Virus record (IMG/VR): IMGVR_UViG_3300036770_001482
Location: 1-25,548 of that record
Source of the DNA: a virus
Strand: one strand, 5' to 3'
DNA: 25,548 nucleotides
Position 1 is the first letter of the stretch; each line of letters starts with the position of its first letter. This document shows positions 7,492 to 14,971 of this stretch, piece after piece. The notes beneath the pieces are model-generated. The model was not told the origin of the DNA. It searched no databases and was given only the letters and a program-made list of their open reading frames with translations. The translations under genes and the position numbers were made by a program.

Positions 7492-8145
7492 ATGGCAGTA
7501 GCATCATTAACAAAAATGACAGTGCCTTTGGCAAGCGACCAGAGTCAATCGACTCAGGGCTTGTTAATGCCTAAACTCAAATATAGATTCAGAGTAACCT
7601 TTGACGGCTTCGGCACATCTAACAGTGCATCGCCTACTACAGAAATTACCAAGCAGGTAATGGACTTTAATCGTCCTACAGTTAGTTTCGAAGAAATTGC
7701 AATTCCAATTTACAACTCAACTGTTAAGTTAGCAGGCAAGCATAGTTGGAACGACGTTACATGCACCTTGCGTGATGATGCTAGTGGACAAATTACTCGT
7801 CTAGTTGGCGAACAGTTACAGAAGCAGTTAGACTTTGCCGAACAAGCCAGTGCAGCATCTGGTATTGACTATAAGTTTACAACTATACTACAAGTTCTAG
7901 ACGGCGGCAACGGAGCAAATGAACCAGTTGTTCTTGAAGAATGGCAGATGTATGGTTGCTATCTAAAAGAAGTAAACTACGGCGACATGAACTATGGTAC
8001 TAGTGAACCAGTAACTGTTGCAATGACTATCACTTACGACAATGCAATGCAGATCAACTCTGCTAGCGGTCAGCCTGATGGTGTTGGTTCGCCAATTACT
8101 CGAACACTGGGTACAGTAGCAACCGGACCTAGTACAGTAGCCTAA
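7492..8145 (+). CDS. gp19: Tail tube protein gp19
   Basis: A 217-residue tube subunit (T4 gp19 is 163 aa). After a short N-terminal arm it shows the tube fold: KLKYRFRVTFDGFG, a strand-loop carrying PTVSFEEIAIPIYNSTVKLAG, the segment SWNDVTCTLRDD, then VLEEWQMYGCYLKEVNYGDM and the closing strand PVTVAMTITYDNAMQ. These are hallmarks of T4-type tube proteins and their Hcp-like relatives. Many copies stack as hexameric rings inside the sheath. It directly follows the sheath gene as in T4, with its own consensus late promoter. No terminator lies between its stop and the next ATG, only 12 nt away; the long inverted repeat inside the next gene may serve that role. Confidence 0.9.
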   Translation: MAVASLTKMTVPLASDQSQSTQGLLMPKLKYRFRVTFDGFGTSNSASPTTEITKQVMDFNRPTVSFEEIAIPIYNSTVKLAGKHSWNDVTCTLRDDASGQITRLVGEQLQKQLDFAEQASAASGIDYKFTTILQVLDGGNGANEPVVLEEWQMYGCYLKEVNYGDMNYGTSEPVTVAMTITYDNAMQINSASGQPDGVGSPITRTLGTVATGPSTVA

Positions 8146-8157
8146 TAGGCCTGCACA

Positions 8158-9405
8158 ATGGCATTTGGACAAAACTATAACCTAAAAGGTTTTAGCGGCG
8201 TTGAAGGCGTAGCAGACTACGAACACGCCGCTAAAACCTTTTTAACCAACGGCTACGAGTTTGCCCCTCGCCATAAGTATCTATTTCACGTTTATTTTAC
8301 AATAAACACTGCTTACGTACCTGCGTTAAGAACAGCGTTTGCTAACAATCAAGAAATTGCTACCATTGGATTAATGGTAAAGAACGTTCAATTGCCTAAC
8401 TACAATATTAGTGTAGAGCAAATGAATCAGTACAATCGTAAGCGCCTGGTACAAACAAAGATTGACTATCAACCAGTTCAATTTGAGTTTCACGACGATG
8501 GCGGCGATTTAATACGTGATTTCTGGTACAGTTATTATTCTTACTACTATAAAGATCCTAGTCAGAAGTACGACAACTTGGCTAATAATAATGGAAGCCT
8601 TGGACCATTGATTGGCACACCAAACGGATTTAGTTATAACAGCCGTGACATATACGACAATACACGCACAGTCAACGACTGGGGTTATATTGGCGAAAGT
8701 TATACCGACGGTGCTGACATATTTGGTGTTGGCAATACAGGAAAGTTGCCCTTCTTTAAGGATATTAGAATCTTTGGCTTTAACCAGCACAAGTGGGCCA
8801 GTTATATTTTAATCAATCCGCTGATCACTGAATGGCAGCACGACACATATGATTACAGCCAAAGCAATGGCACAATGAGTAATCGTATGACTATACGTTA
8901 CGAAACTGTCAAGTACGGTACAGGTGCAATTGGTGATGTACGTCCTGATACTAACGCAGTTGGATTTGCTGATCCTAGTTACTACGACACACTAATAAGT
9001 GGAATTACTCGTCCGGGAACCAATGCAACAGTATTTGGACAAGGCGGATTAATTGACACTGGTGTAGGCATTGCTGAAGATTTAGCATCTGGCGGTGTTG
9101 CTGGCTACATTGGTGCTGCACAAAAAGCCATTGCAGCCTATAACACATACAAAGATAAAGATTTAGCCAGCGTTGCTAATCAAGAAGTAAAGACTAGTGC
9201 AAAAGCCGTTGCTAAAGGAGCACTACCTGCAGCCCAACGAGCAGTAATTGGCACACCCGGTACACCCGGTGTCCCTGGCACAGGACAACGTGGTGTGCTA
9301 GATGGTATATTCTTCCCAACGCCGCCTAAGGGCGATACACGCGGTAACGCTACCTCACTAGGTACAACAGCAACACAAATTCTAAATCAAGGTCGAACAG
9401 GATAA
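8158..9405 (+). CDS. Second tail-tube-fold protein, probably baseplate tube cap/initiator (gp48/gp54-like)
   Basis: A 415-residue protein whose first 270 residues match the tube fold: FAPRHKYLFHVYFTIN, the strand-loop VKNVQLPNYNISVEQMNQYN, VQTKIDYQPVQFEFHDDGG, and the closing SNRMTIRYETVKYGTG. It is thus a divergent paralogue of gp19, with an insert of roughly 80 residues between the central helix (DFWYSYYSYYYKD) and the last strands. In T4 the tube-fold baseplate proteins gp48 and gp54 start tube assembly, and this is the most likely role. The C terminus holds an Ala-rich helical part and a short collagen-like GTPGTPGVPGTG near 365-376. No clear Shine-Dalgarno precedes the ATG. Which of gp48 or gp54 it corresponds to cannot be settled here. 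Confidence 0.6.
   Translation: MAFGQNYNLKGFSGVEGVADYEHAAKTFLTNGYEFAPRHKYLFHVYFTINTAYVPALRTAFANNQEIATIGLMVKNVQLPNYNISVEQMNQYNRKRLVQTKIDYQPVQFEFHDDGGDLIRDFWYSYYSYYYKDPSQKYDNLANNNGSLGPLIGTPNGFSYNSRDIYDNTRTVNDWGYIGESYTDGADIFGVGNTGKLPFFKDIRIFGFNQHKWASYILINPLITEWQHDTYDYSQSNGTMSNRMTIRYETVKYGTGAIGDVRPDTNAVGFADPSYYDTLISGITRPGTNATVFGQGGLIDTGVGIAEDLASGGVAGYIGAAQKAIAAYNTYKDKDLASVANQEVKTSAKAVAKGALPAAQRAVIGTPGTPGVPGTGQRGVLDGIFFPTPPKGDTRGNATSLGTTATQILNQGRTG
8184..8242 (+). repeat. Perfect 18-bp inverted repeat inside the 5' end of the tube-like gene
   Basis: AAAAGGTTTTAGCGGCGT (8184-8201) and ACGCCGCTAAAACCTTTT (8225-8242) are exact reverse complements with a 23-nt loop. The repeat starts 26 nt after the ATG at 8158, and the right arm runs into a fifth T. 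It may act as an attenuator between the abundant gp19 and the low-copy tube-like protein, or as a translational control element. Confidence 0.85.
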
Positions 9406-9408
9406 ATC

Positions 9409-9768
9409 ATGGGAACTATCAATGCTATTAATCCTAACCTTGATCAAACTGTTAGGATTTACGATCAATTTTATAACTATGCTGAAAACGTGCCATCGCA
9501 AGAGTACGATGTTGTACTAAGTTATTTTAACAGTGTTTTTAACACAGCAGAACAAGCACAAAATTTTACAGTCGCTGTTTTTAGAGTTGCGCAAGAAAGC
9601 GGTATCGATGCGTTAACTATATTAAGTGATTTGCAAGGCACTACAGGACCACAACTTACTGCAAGTCTTGCTTACTACTTTAACAGTGTTAGAAGTAATG
9701 CTACTTTGCTAGGTGTGTTACAACCTGCTACACCTAACTACTGGACCGCTAGAAACGTGAGACAGTAA
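9409..9768 (+). CDS. Small conserved T4-like phage protein, unknown function
   Basis: A 119-residue protein, mostly helical by pattern, starting MGTINAINPNLDQTVRIYDQ. A protein with similar wording (LDQTVRIYDQFY, a YYFNSVRS-like segment, and an ending with P-N-Y-W-T-A-R-N-V-R) recurs near tail and head-completion genes in marine T4-like phages. I know no assigned function; a small virion or baseplate role is plausible from position between a tube-fold gene and gp4. There is no signal peptide or membrane segment. Its stop overlaps the gp4 start by one base (TAATG), so the two are translationally coupled. A 9-bp inverted repeat (AATCCTAAC 9430-9438 / GTTAGGATT 9451-9459) lies 21 nt after the ATG. 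Confidence 0.8.
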   Translation: MGTINAINPNLDQTVRIYDQFYNYAENVPSQEYDVVLSYFNSVFNTAEQAQNFTVAVFRVAQESGIDALTILSDLQGTTGPQLTASLAYYFNSVRSNATLLGVLQPATPNYWTARNVRQ

Positions 9769-10199
9769 TGCCTAAGTGGGCACAAGGTTCTTACCAAATT
9801 ATAAATCCTGCCAAATATGTAGGACGTGGAACACCACGCTATCGTTCAGGCTGGGAGTTATCGTTTATGCGATTCTGTGATACAAACGAACATGTATTGC
9901 AGTGGGCTAGCGAAAGCATTAACATCCCTTACAGACATCCATTAACAGGCAAGCAAACCATCTATGTTCCTGATTTTTTAGTTGTTTATAGAACTAAAAA
10001 TAACACAGTTAGAGCAGAAGTTGTGGAAATTAAACCTTCAGGACAAAGTATGATTACTGAAAAGCAAAAGCCGCAAGAACGTGCAGTTGTAGCAGTAAAT
10101 CACGCCAAATGGGAGGCTGCCTCTGTATGGTGTAAGCGCCAAGGACTAAATTTTCGAGTCATCACTGAAAAAGAAATGTTTCATAACGGTCGTGCATAA
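9768..10199 (+). CDS. gp4: Head completion nuclease gp4 (TnsA/restriction-endonuclease-like fold)
   Basis: A 143-residue protein with the gp4/gp50 head-completion signature: RYRSGWELSFMRFCD (E30), VLQWASESINIPYRHP, the catalytic-type VPDF (D69) and VEIKP (E87-x-K89), the D...ExK layout of restriction-like and TnsA nucleases. In T4, gp4 is needed to finish filled heads before tail attachment, and the nuclease fold suggests end trimming of packaged DNA. The ATG overlaps the preceding stop by one base. Length is close to that of T4 gp4 (about 150 aa). Confidence 0.85.
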   Translation: MPKWAQGSYQIINPAKYVGRGTPRYRSGWELSFMRFCDTNEHVLQWASESINIPYRHPLTGKQTIYVPDFLVVYRTKNNTVRAEVVEIKPSGQSMITEKQKPQERAVVAVNHAKWEAASVWCKRQGLNFRVITEKEMFHNGRA

Positions 10200-10203
10200 G
10201 CCC

Positions 10204-10210
10204 ATAAATA
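10204..10210 (+). promoter_or_regulatory. Late promoter word ATAAATA immediately before gp16
   Basis: ATAAATA ends only 4 nt before the ATG at 10215 with no Shine-Dalgarno, so the predicted start point falls at or just inside the start codon (leaderless). Confidence 0.6.
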
Positions 10211-10214
10211 TGGC

Positions 10215-10715
10215 ATGACTAAAAAACTTGAAGAAATTTTCGACTTGCCTGCTAGCACGTCTGACAGCGATGATCTGCCGGATTTTGGAAATCTAACAGT
10301 TGAAGATACCGAAGCAATTATTTCCACAGTTGATAATACCATTGACAAAATAGACGCTGCACTAGCCGAAGTGTCTGATGTGGATAAATCGGATGCTGAA
10401 CTCGATGAGATTGCTGCCCTGGCTAAACAAAGTTTTAACGACTTATCAGACTTAGGCATGCAAGTAGACAGCAGATTTGCCAGTGAAATTTTTAACGTTG
10501 CTAGCAGCATGTTAGGACATGCGCTTAATGCAAAAACGGCTAAGATGAATAAAAAACTTAAGATGATTGAACTTCAAATGAAAAAACTGAAGTTAGATCG
10601 AGATCTCGTTAGTGATGAAGGCCCAACAGAAACTGCACAAGGGCAGGTATTAAATCGCAACGATTTGCTGGAACGACTGCTGGCCAGCAGATCTCAAAAC
10701 AATAAATCCTCATAA
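10215..10715 (+). CDS. gp16: Terminase small subunit, gp16-like
   Basis: A 166-residue protein, almost the length of T4 gp16 (164 aa), with the same plan: an acidic N terminus (KKLEEIFDLPASTSDSDD), a central helix pair (SFNDLSDLGMQVDSRFASEIFNVASSMLGHALNA) and a basic coiled-coil (AKMNKKLKMIELQMKKLKLDRD). The small subunit recognises DNA and regulates the gp17 packaging motor. In T4 the genes for gp16 and gp17 adjoin; here gp17 lies about 6.5 kb downstream. No Shine-Dalgarno is visible, and a late promoter word lies 4 nt upstream. Confidence 0.75.
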   Translation: MTKKLEEIFDLPASTSDSDDLPDFGNLTVEDTEAIISTVDNTIDKIDAALAEVSDVDKSDAELDEIAALAKQSFNDLSDLGMQVDSRFASEIFNVASSMLGHALNAKTAKMNKKLKMIELQMKKLKLDRDLVSDEGPTETAQGQVLNRNDLLERLLASRSQNNKSS

Positions 10716-10718
10716 ATA
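10712..10718 (+). promoter_or_regulatory. Late promoter word ATAAATA before the internal-protein-like gene
   Basis: ATAAATA lies 17 nt upstream of the ATG at 10736, overlapping the gp16 stop region. A Shine-Dalgarno AGGGA is at 10725-10729. Confidence 0.65.
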
Positions 10719-10735
10719 TCGTATAGGGAACTGAC

Positions 10736-11344
10736 ATGAAACACTTTAGAGATTATCTTATCGAAAGCGAAAGAACCTACTCTTATCGCATCAAATTCGC
10801 TGGTGACTTACCGGGCGAATTTTTAAAAGCATTTAAAGCAAAGTTAGAACAGTTTGATCCTGTTAAAGTTAGTGATATTAAAACTACTCCTATACAGGCT
10901 CGTACTCCAGACTTTCCGGCATATAGCAATGAACGTGTATCTACAGTAGATGTAGAATTCCGTTATCCTGCTATCGATGCTCAAATTCGACAAATTGCAC
11001 AATTACTAGGCATGGATCCTAATAGAGTGTTAATGCAGACCCTGAACTACAGCGAAAACAATCAAGATGAGCGCTCTGAGATCGAAGATCAGAACAAAGA
11101 CTTGTTAACTGATACTGACTTTCCTGCGCCGGATGCTAAACAAAAAGCACTTAGCAAAGATTATGCAACTGGCCCTTACGACCATGCAGTTCTTAAAAAT
11201 GCATACCGCAGTGATTTTACTATTGCTGGCGCAAAAACAAAACCAGCAGAAACTACAAATGACTTGCCACAAGGTGTTAGAAGCCCTATGAGCACAGTCA
11301 AGCGTCCACCTAAGCCGGCCACAGGTCGCAACCCACGAGGATAA
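10736..11344 (+). CDS. Candidate internal head protein with T4 IP-like N terminus
   Basis: A 202-residue protein of no known family. Its first 11 residues, MKHFRDYLIES, closely match the capsid-targeting sequence of T4 internal proteins (IPIII begins MKTYQEFIAEA), including a hydrophobic-x-Glu site (LIE|S) of the kind cut by the gp21 prohead protease. The following part (YSYRIKFAGDLPGEFLKAFKAKLEQFDPVKV ... VSTVDVEFRYPA ... QIAQLLGM) reads as a small alpha/beta domain like a ferredoxin fold, then a disordered Pro/Lys-rich tail. Targeting to the head interior is inferred from the N terminus and from neighbours with the same feature. It has its own late promoter and Shine-Dalgarno. Confidence 0.75.
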   Translation: MKHFRDYLIESERTYSYRIKFAGDLPGEFLKAFKAKLEQFDPVKVSDIKTTPIQARTPDFPAYSNERVSTVDVEFRYPAIDAQIRQIAQLLGMDPNRVLMQTLNYSENNQDERSEIEDQNKDLLTDTDFPAPDAKQKALSKDYATGPYDHAVLKNAYRSDFTIAGAKTKPAETTNDLPQGVRSPMSTVKRPPKPATGRNPRG

Positions 11345-11349
11345 TTTAA

Positions 11350-12876
11350 ATGACATTTTTCTATAACTTAAACAAAACTCTTGACGCTATTCGCGCCAAA
11401 CCAGAGACTACACACGGCCAGTTAAATGAACGTGCTAACAGTAAACGTAAAGAAGAAGATCTAGAAGAAGGGTTTGTAGACACAGTAAAGTCAGCAGCAC
11501 AAAAAGCATTGAATGTTCTTGGTCACGGCGACGACGAAGCCATGATTAGAGACTTGCAGAAAAAAGCCGGGGTTCCTCAAACAGGCAAAGTTCCTACACA
11601 ACAAAAGCCTGCACAAACAAACCCAACTACTGCTGGACAACAGCCAATGTCTGAAGACGACATGGAAGAAGGTAATAAGTTTACTGGCAATCTAGCCAAG
11701 GCTCGTGCCGCTGGTAAAAAACAAGCCGACCTCGATGGCGACGGCGATATGGAAAAAGTTCGTGAAGCCAAAAAATCTAAACCTGATTTCTTAGACCTTG
11801 ACAAGGATGGCGATCGTAAAGAGCCAATGAAGTCTGCTGCTCGTAAGATTGCTGGCAAGCGTTATGGTGGCGCTGCACAAAAAGACGACGAGCCAGAAGT
11901 TAAGCCAGAAGTACCACGTGGTCGCGGTCGTCCTAAAAAGCCCACAGACACAGAGCAAGGTGCAGAACTCAAGCCAGACTGGTCTGCATTTGGCATTGGC
12001 AAGGTTAAACTACCTGCACACAAAGGTGCTGTAACTAAACACAAACTAAGCGACAAAGAGCCAGGTAAGAAAAAAGCAATGTCTCGTGCAGAAATTGACG
12101 AAGCAATTGCTGCTCTCGAAGAATGTGGTTACAGTGTTACTCCTTTAGAAGAAAAAGCAGTAAGCAAAAAGCAACAAAAGTTTATGGGTATGGTCCACGC
12201 TGCACAAAAAGGCGAAAAGCCTGCTAGCAAAGAAGTTGCTAAAGTAGCCAAGACAATGAAAAAGTCCGATGCTGAAGATTTTGCTGCTACTAAGCACAAA
12301 GGCCTACCAGAAAAAGTTAAAAAGACCAAAGAAGTCGAAGAAACAACAGTTGCTGGCAGCGTTGCTCCTTCTGCTGCTGCCCCAAAAAGCAGCAAAGGCG
12401 GCTTTACTTTTGGTAAAGGTATCTACGACAGTTTAAATCGTGAAGTAGAAGCCATGATTTCTGAGTCTATGAACGTCAGTGTAAACATGACTGTAGACGC
12501 AGACGGTAATCCGAACAAGTCTATTACAGTTAGTGCCGACGGAGAGTCAGCAGATCACCTAGCACAGTTATTAAACTTAGCAGGACTTCCAGCACAGGAA
12601 CAAGAAGCATGCGAAACATGTGGACAAACACCTTGCGGGTGCGATGAAGAAATTGTAGATGAAAATTCTCCCGATTGGCCAACTGACTCTGAAGTTACCG
12701 GTGAAGACGATCCAGAAATGCGTCGTTGGGCAGGTGGCGTAAACGGTCCTAAGTCAACCGGTCAAACTGTTGGTGCTCCGTTTAACCGTCAAGATCAACG
12801 TCAGGGCGTGATGTCCGAGAACAACGATCTTGGTTTATCGTTGTTCCAAGAATATACAAAATACAAGGCAAAGTAA
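11350..12876 (+). CDS. Large low-complexity modular protein, AT-hook and Ca-loop motifs; probable virion or core protein
   Basis: A 508-residue, highly charged protein with recognisable short modules: two EF-hand-type acidic loops (DLDGDGDMEKV 127-137; DLDKDGDRKEP 149-159), an AT-hook PRGRGRPKK (189-197), a segment like DUF3008 (KKQQKFMGMVHAAQKGEK ... DFAATKHKGLPEKVKK, about 273-325), a small beta module (NVSVNMTVDADGNPNKSITV, about 375-395) and a four-cysteine knot CETCGQTPCGC (421-431). LEEG (about 38-41) and MEEG (105-108) resemble gp21-type cleavage sites. It has no membrane segment. The mix of DNA-binding and acidic motifs fits a prohead core or injected DNA-associated protein, but this is inference. 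The stop overlaps the next start by one base. Confidence 0.75.
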   Translation: MTFFYNLNKTLDAIRAKPETTHGQLNERANSKRKEEDLEEGFVDTVKSAAQKALNVLGHGDDEAMIRDLQKKAGVPQTGKVPTQQKPAQTNPTTAGQQPMSEDDMEEGNKFTGNLAKARAAGKKQADLDGDGDMEKVREAKKSKPDFLDLDKDGDRKEPMKSAARKIAGKRYGGAAQKDDEPEVKPEVPRGRGRPKKPTDTEQGAELKPDWSAFGIGKVKLPAHKGAVTKHKLSDKEPGKKKAMSRAEIDEAIAALEECGYSVTPLEEKAVSKKQQKFMGMVHAAQKGEKPASKEVAKVAKTMKKSDAEDFAATKHKGLPEKVKKTKEVEETTVAGSVAPSAAAPKSSKGGFTFGKGIYDSLNREVEAMISESMNVSVNMTVDADGNPNKSITVSADGESADHLAQLLNLAGLPAQEQEACETCGQTPCGCDEEIVDENSPDWPTDSEVTGEDDPEMRRWAGGVNGPKSTGQTVGAPFNRQDQRQGVMSENNDLGLSLFQEYTKYKAK

Positions 12877-13988
12877 TGAGTCTAAAAAAGTACATTGCAG
12901 AGGCAGAAGCAAGACAAGATATCCCCGAAGCCGGGGACAATTTTGCCATTGAACTAGAAGATGGCACACTGCTAGAAACTTATATTATTAGTGTATCCAA
13001 TGACACTATTGTAGTGGATTCAACTCCTCGCATGATATCTGTACTCAGAGAATGGGCGGATCTTGACGGAGAAGCCAGTGATGTATTGTTTGAAGGACAA
13101 TTTAAACAACGCATGTATCAGACTGCTGAACGCATGGAATTAAAAGACTTCGTTGAGAGATTTGGACATTTATTCTCTCAAGGAGAAGCCGAACAGTTTT
13201 GGCGTTCGGTCAACGGTGTTGAAGAGTCAGACTATGACACAGAAATTGAAGTAGTAGATCAAGGCGAGTACGACAACGAAGGCGACATGGCTAAAGATGA
13301 TTTAGCAACTATTATACGTGCCGCCCGTCGACTTACAGGCATGTTAGATGATAATGAAAACATGCCAGAGTGGGTCCAGAGCAAAATCAACAAAGCCGCT
13401 GATTATGTAGATACTGCTGCAGATTATATTGAAAGCAACAAGAGCGATTTTGTAGCAGAAGATAATCATGAAAATAATCCAGTAGCAAATGCTATTACCG
13501 CTCGAATTCTTCGCCAGCGTACTGATTTGTTAGCCAAATACGGTCCGGGCTATGTTACACAAGCAATTGATGATGTTGCCGATTCTATAAACATTGGTCC
13601 CGATGATGAAATTGGCTCAAGTGATGTTAGTTCATGGGTTAGAGCAGTAGAACGTAATTTACAAAGTAAATTAAATCGCTACGACGAACCAATGGACGTT
13701 GGCGATGCGCTAGACGAAGCCGAGTACCAGGGTCGTGAAGTACCGCTAGGCAAACCCATGCGTGGTGATGTCGCCAAATTTAAAGTCTACGTTCGTGATC
13801 CATCAACTGGCAATATTAAAAAAGTAAACTTTGGACATGGGGGCACATCGGCTCGACGTGCCGGTCAAAAGACTATGCGAATCAAGAAAAGCAATCCGGC
13901 TAGAAGAAAATCGTTCAGGGCTAGACATAATTGTGATAATCCCGGACCGAAGACAAAGGCGAGATATTGGTCTTGTAGGGCTTGGTGA
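12876..13988 (+). CDS. Modular virion-protein candidate with IP-like N terminus and basic ARHNC tail
   Basis: A 370-residue protein beginning MSLKKYIAEAEARQ, again resembling a capsid-targeting sequence with cleavage site IAE|A. At least four modules follow: a small beta domain (NFAIELEDGTLLETYIISV, 22-60), a helical module (MAKDDLATIIRAARRL ... KAADYVDTAADYI, 138-185), a second helical module (ITARILRQRTDLLAKYG ... IGSSDVSSWVRAV, 207-258) and a basic C terminus (from about 283) ending in ARHNCDNPGPKTKARYWSC (349-367). I recognise the modules as recurring in different combinations in environmental T4-like phages, without an assigned function. The ATG overlaps the previous stop. A GC-rich hairpin (TCCCCG/CGGGGA, 12922-12937) lies 46 nt after the start. 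Confidence 0.75.
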   Translation: MSLKKYIAEAEARQDIPEAGDNFAIELEDGTLLETYIISVSNDTIVVDSTPRMISVLREWADLDGEASDVLFEGQFKQRMYQTAERMELKDFVERFGHLFSQGEAEQFWRSVNGVEESDYDTEIEVVDQGEYDNEGDMAKDDLATIIRAARRLTGMLDDNENMPEWVQSKINKAADYVDTAADYIESNKSDFVAEDNHENNPVANAITARILRQRTDLLAKYGPGYVTQAIDDVADSINIGPDDEIGSSDVSSWVRAVERNLQSKLNRYDEPMDVGDALDEAEYQGREVPLGKPMRGDVAKFKVYVRDPSTGNIKKVNFGHGGTSARRAGQKTMRIKKSNPARRKSFRARHNCDNPGPKTKARYWSCRAW

Positions 13989-13995
13989 TCTCAAT

Positions 13996-14022
13996 AAGTC
14001 ATACTAAATAAATGTATGACTT
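13996..14022 (+). promoter_or_regulatory. 9-bp inverted repeat with late promoter in its loop and the GIY-YIG start codon in its right arm
   Basis: AAGTCATAC (13996-14004) and GTATGACTT (14014-14022) are perfect complements. The spacer is TAAATAAAT, giving the late word CTAAATA at 14004-14010. The ATG (14016-14018) lies in the right arm. Read-through mRNA would hide the start codon; mRNA begun at the local promoter would lack the left arm and be free. This mirrors the known layout of T4 I-TevI. Confidence 0.7.
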
Positions 14023-14642
14023 CATCGATTTATAAAATTACAAATCAAAATACAAACAAATCCTATATAGGTTGGACTAGTCAGTCTATAGAAGTGCGAT
14101 GGAAGCAACATAAAAAATCTGCTGATAAAAACAAAGATAACAGACCTTTTTATAATGCTTTAAGAAAATATGGTCATGAATGTTGGATAGTCGAATTATT
14201 GGAACAGGTGCCTACTAGAAAAATCGCCAAAGAAAAAGAAATAGAGTATATAGATTATTACAAAACTTATGATGTTGGATACAATGCAACACGCGGCGGC
14301 GATGGCAATAACGGAATTCAAATGTCAGCAGAATCAAATAGTGCTAGAAGTACTGCGTTAAAGGGAAAATCTAAAAATTACGATCGCATGGCAGGCAAAA
14401 AACACACAATTGAATCTCGTAAAAAAATATCCGAGGCCCATACTGGTATGAAAAAGCCTTGGGTTAAATGGACGCCTGAGCAAATAAAAAAACGGGCAAT
14501 GACTAGAAGATCATTAACTGAAGATCAATACAACAAAATACATCAACTAAGGAATGAAGGATATACTATTAAATTCATTGCAGATGCAGTAGATGCTAAT
14601 CCAGATGTTGTAAAAGTTTGGTTAAAGAAAACCTGGAATTAA
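14016..14642 (+). CDS. Free-standing GIY-YIG homing endonuclease (Seg-like)
   Basis: A 208-residue protein with a GIY-YIG nuclease domain at 1-95: SIYKITN (GIY replaced by SIY) and SYIGWT (YIG), R28 in EVRWKQH, and the metal-binding Glu in AKEKEIEYI (E75), followed by GYNATRGGDG. A NUMOD3-type DNA-binding repeat follows (about 127-148, GKKHTIESRKKISEAHTG) and a C-terminal helix-turn-helix (about 169-205, with EGYTIKFIADAVDANPDVV). It sits between two apparently complete genes rather than in an intron, so it is probably a mobile, intron-less endonuclease that spreads by cutting alleles lacking it. A/T-rich codons and AAA-rich stretches differ from its neighbours. The start codon is inside a hairpin that contains a late promoter. 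Confidence 0.9.
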   Translation: MTSSIYKITNQNTNKSYIGWTSQSIEVRWKQHKKSADKNKDNRPFYNALRKYGHECWIVELLEQVPTRKIAKEKEIEYIDYYKTYDVGYNATRGGDGNNGIQMSAESNSARSTALKGKSKNYDRMAGKKHTIESRKKISEAHTGMKKPWVKWTPEQIKKRAMTRRSLTEDQYNKIHQLRNEGYTIKFIADAVDANPDVVKVWLKKTWN

Positions 14643-14644
14643 CG

Positions 14645-14651
14645 CTAAATA
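14645..14651 (+). promoter_or_regulatory. Late promoter word CTAAATA after the endonuclease gene
   Basis: CTAAATA lies 21 nt before the ATG at 14673, with Shine-Dalgarno GGAG at 14661-14664. It restarts late transcription after the mobile gene. Confidence 0.65.
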
Positions 14652-14672
14652 ATCAATAACGGAGTTTTTTTA

Positions 14673-14969
14673 ATGTCAAGTCAAGCAAATGTTTATACCT
14701 CAGTAGCCAACGTAGTTTGGGCAACAGATAAAGTTGAAATTTCAACTGGCAATACCGCTGTAACTTATCAAGTTTGGCTTGCTCCAGACTTTACTAACTC
14801 CATCTACAGCAATGCTGTAAGTGTCCCTGCCTTTAAAACTGAATACAAATACGTAGGCGTTGGTAATTATCTTACAATTACTGGATCAAACTTTACTGCA
14901 TCTGAGTGCGGAACAGCAAGTTCTGGAACTGCTGGCGTACAAGGTGGCGGAAGTTACGTTGGAGAATAA
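14673..14969 (+). CDS. Small beta-rich protein, unknown function (probable virion protein)
   Basis: A 98-residue protein with alternating hydrophobic/polar pattern (VYTSVANVVWATDKVEISTG, TAVTYQVWLAP, YKYVGVGNYLTITGSNF) and a Gly/Ser-rich end, suggesting an all-beta fold. It resembles small structural proteins of marine phages that I cannot name. It has a late promoter and a good Shine-Dalgarno, consistent with high late expression. The next gene starts 2 nt after its stop, using a GGAG that lies in its last codons. A perfect 16-nt palindrome (AGTTGAAATTTCAACT, 14732-14747) lies 59 nt after the start. Confidence 0.75.
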   Translation: MSSQANVYTSVANVVWATDKVEISTGNTAVTYQVWLAPDFTNSIYSNAVSVPAFKTEYKYVGVGNYLTITGSNFTASECGTASSGTAGVQGGGSYVGE

Positions 14970-14971
14970 TA

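Noticed and set aside
8140-8150. GCCTA-A-TAGGC repeat at the gp19 stop as a terminator
   Set aside because: A one-base loop cannot form a hairpin and no T tract follows.
13989-14672. Group I intron housing the GIY-YIG gene
   Set aside because: The flanking genes each look complete with own start and stop, and only a few dozen bases surround the endonuclease, too little for an intron core.
14906-14971. N-terminal extension of the 124-aa gene starting at 14906
   Set aside because: It would overlap the 98-aa gene out of frame with an Arg/Trp-rich shadow-like peptide; GTG at 14972 has a proper Shine-Dalgarno and an IP-like N terminus.
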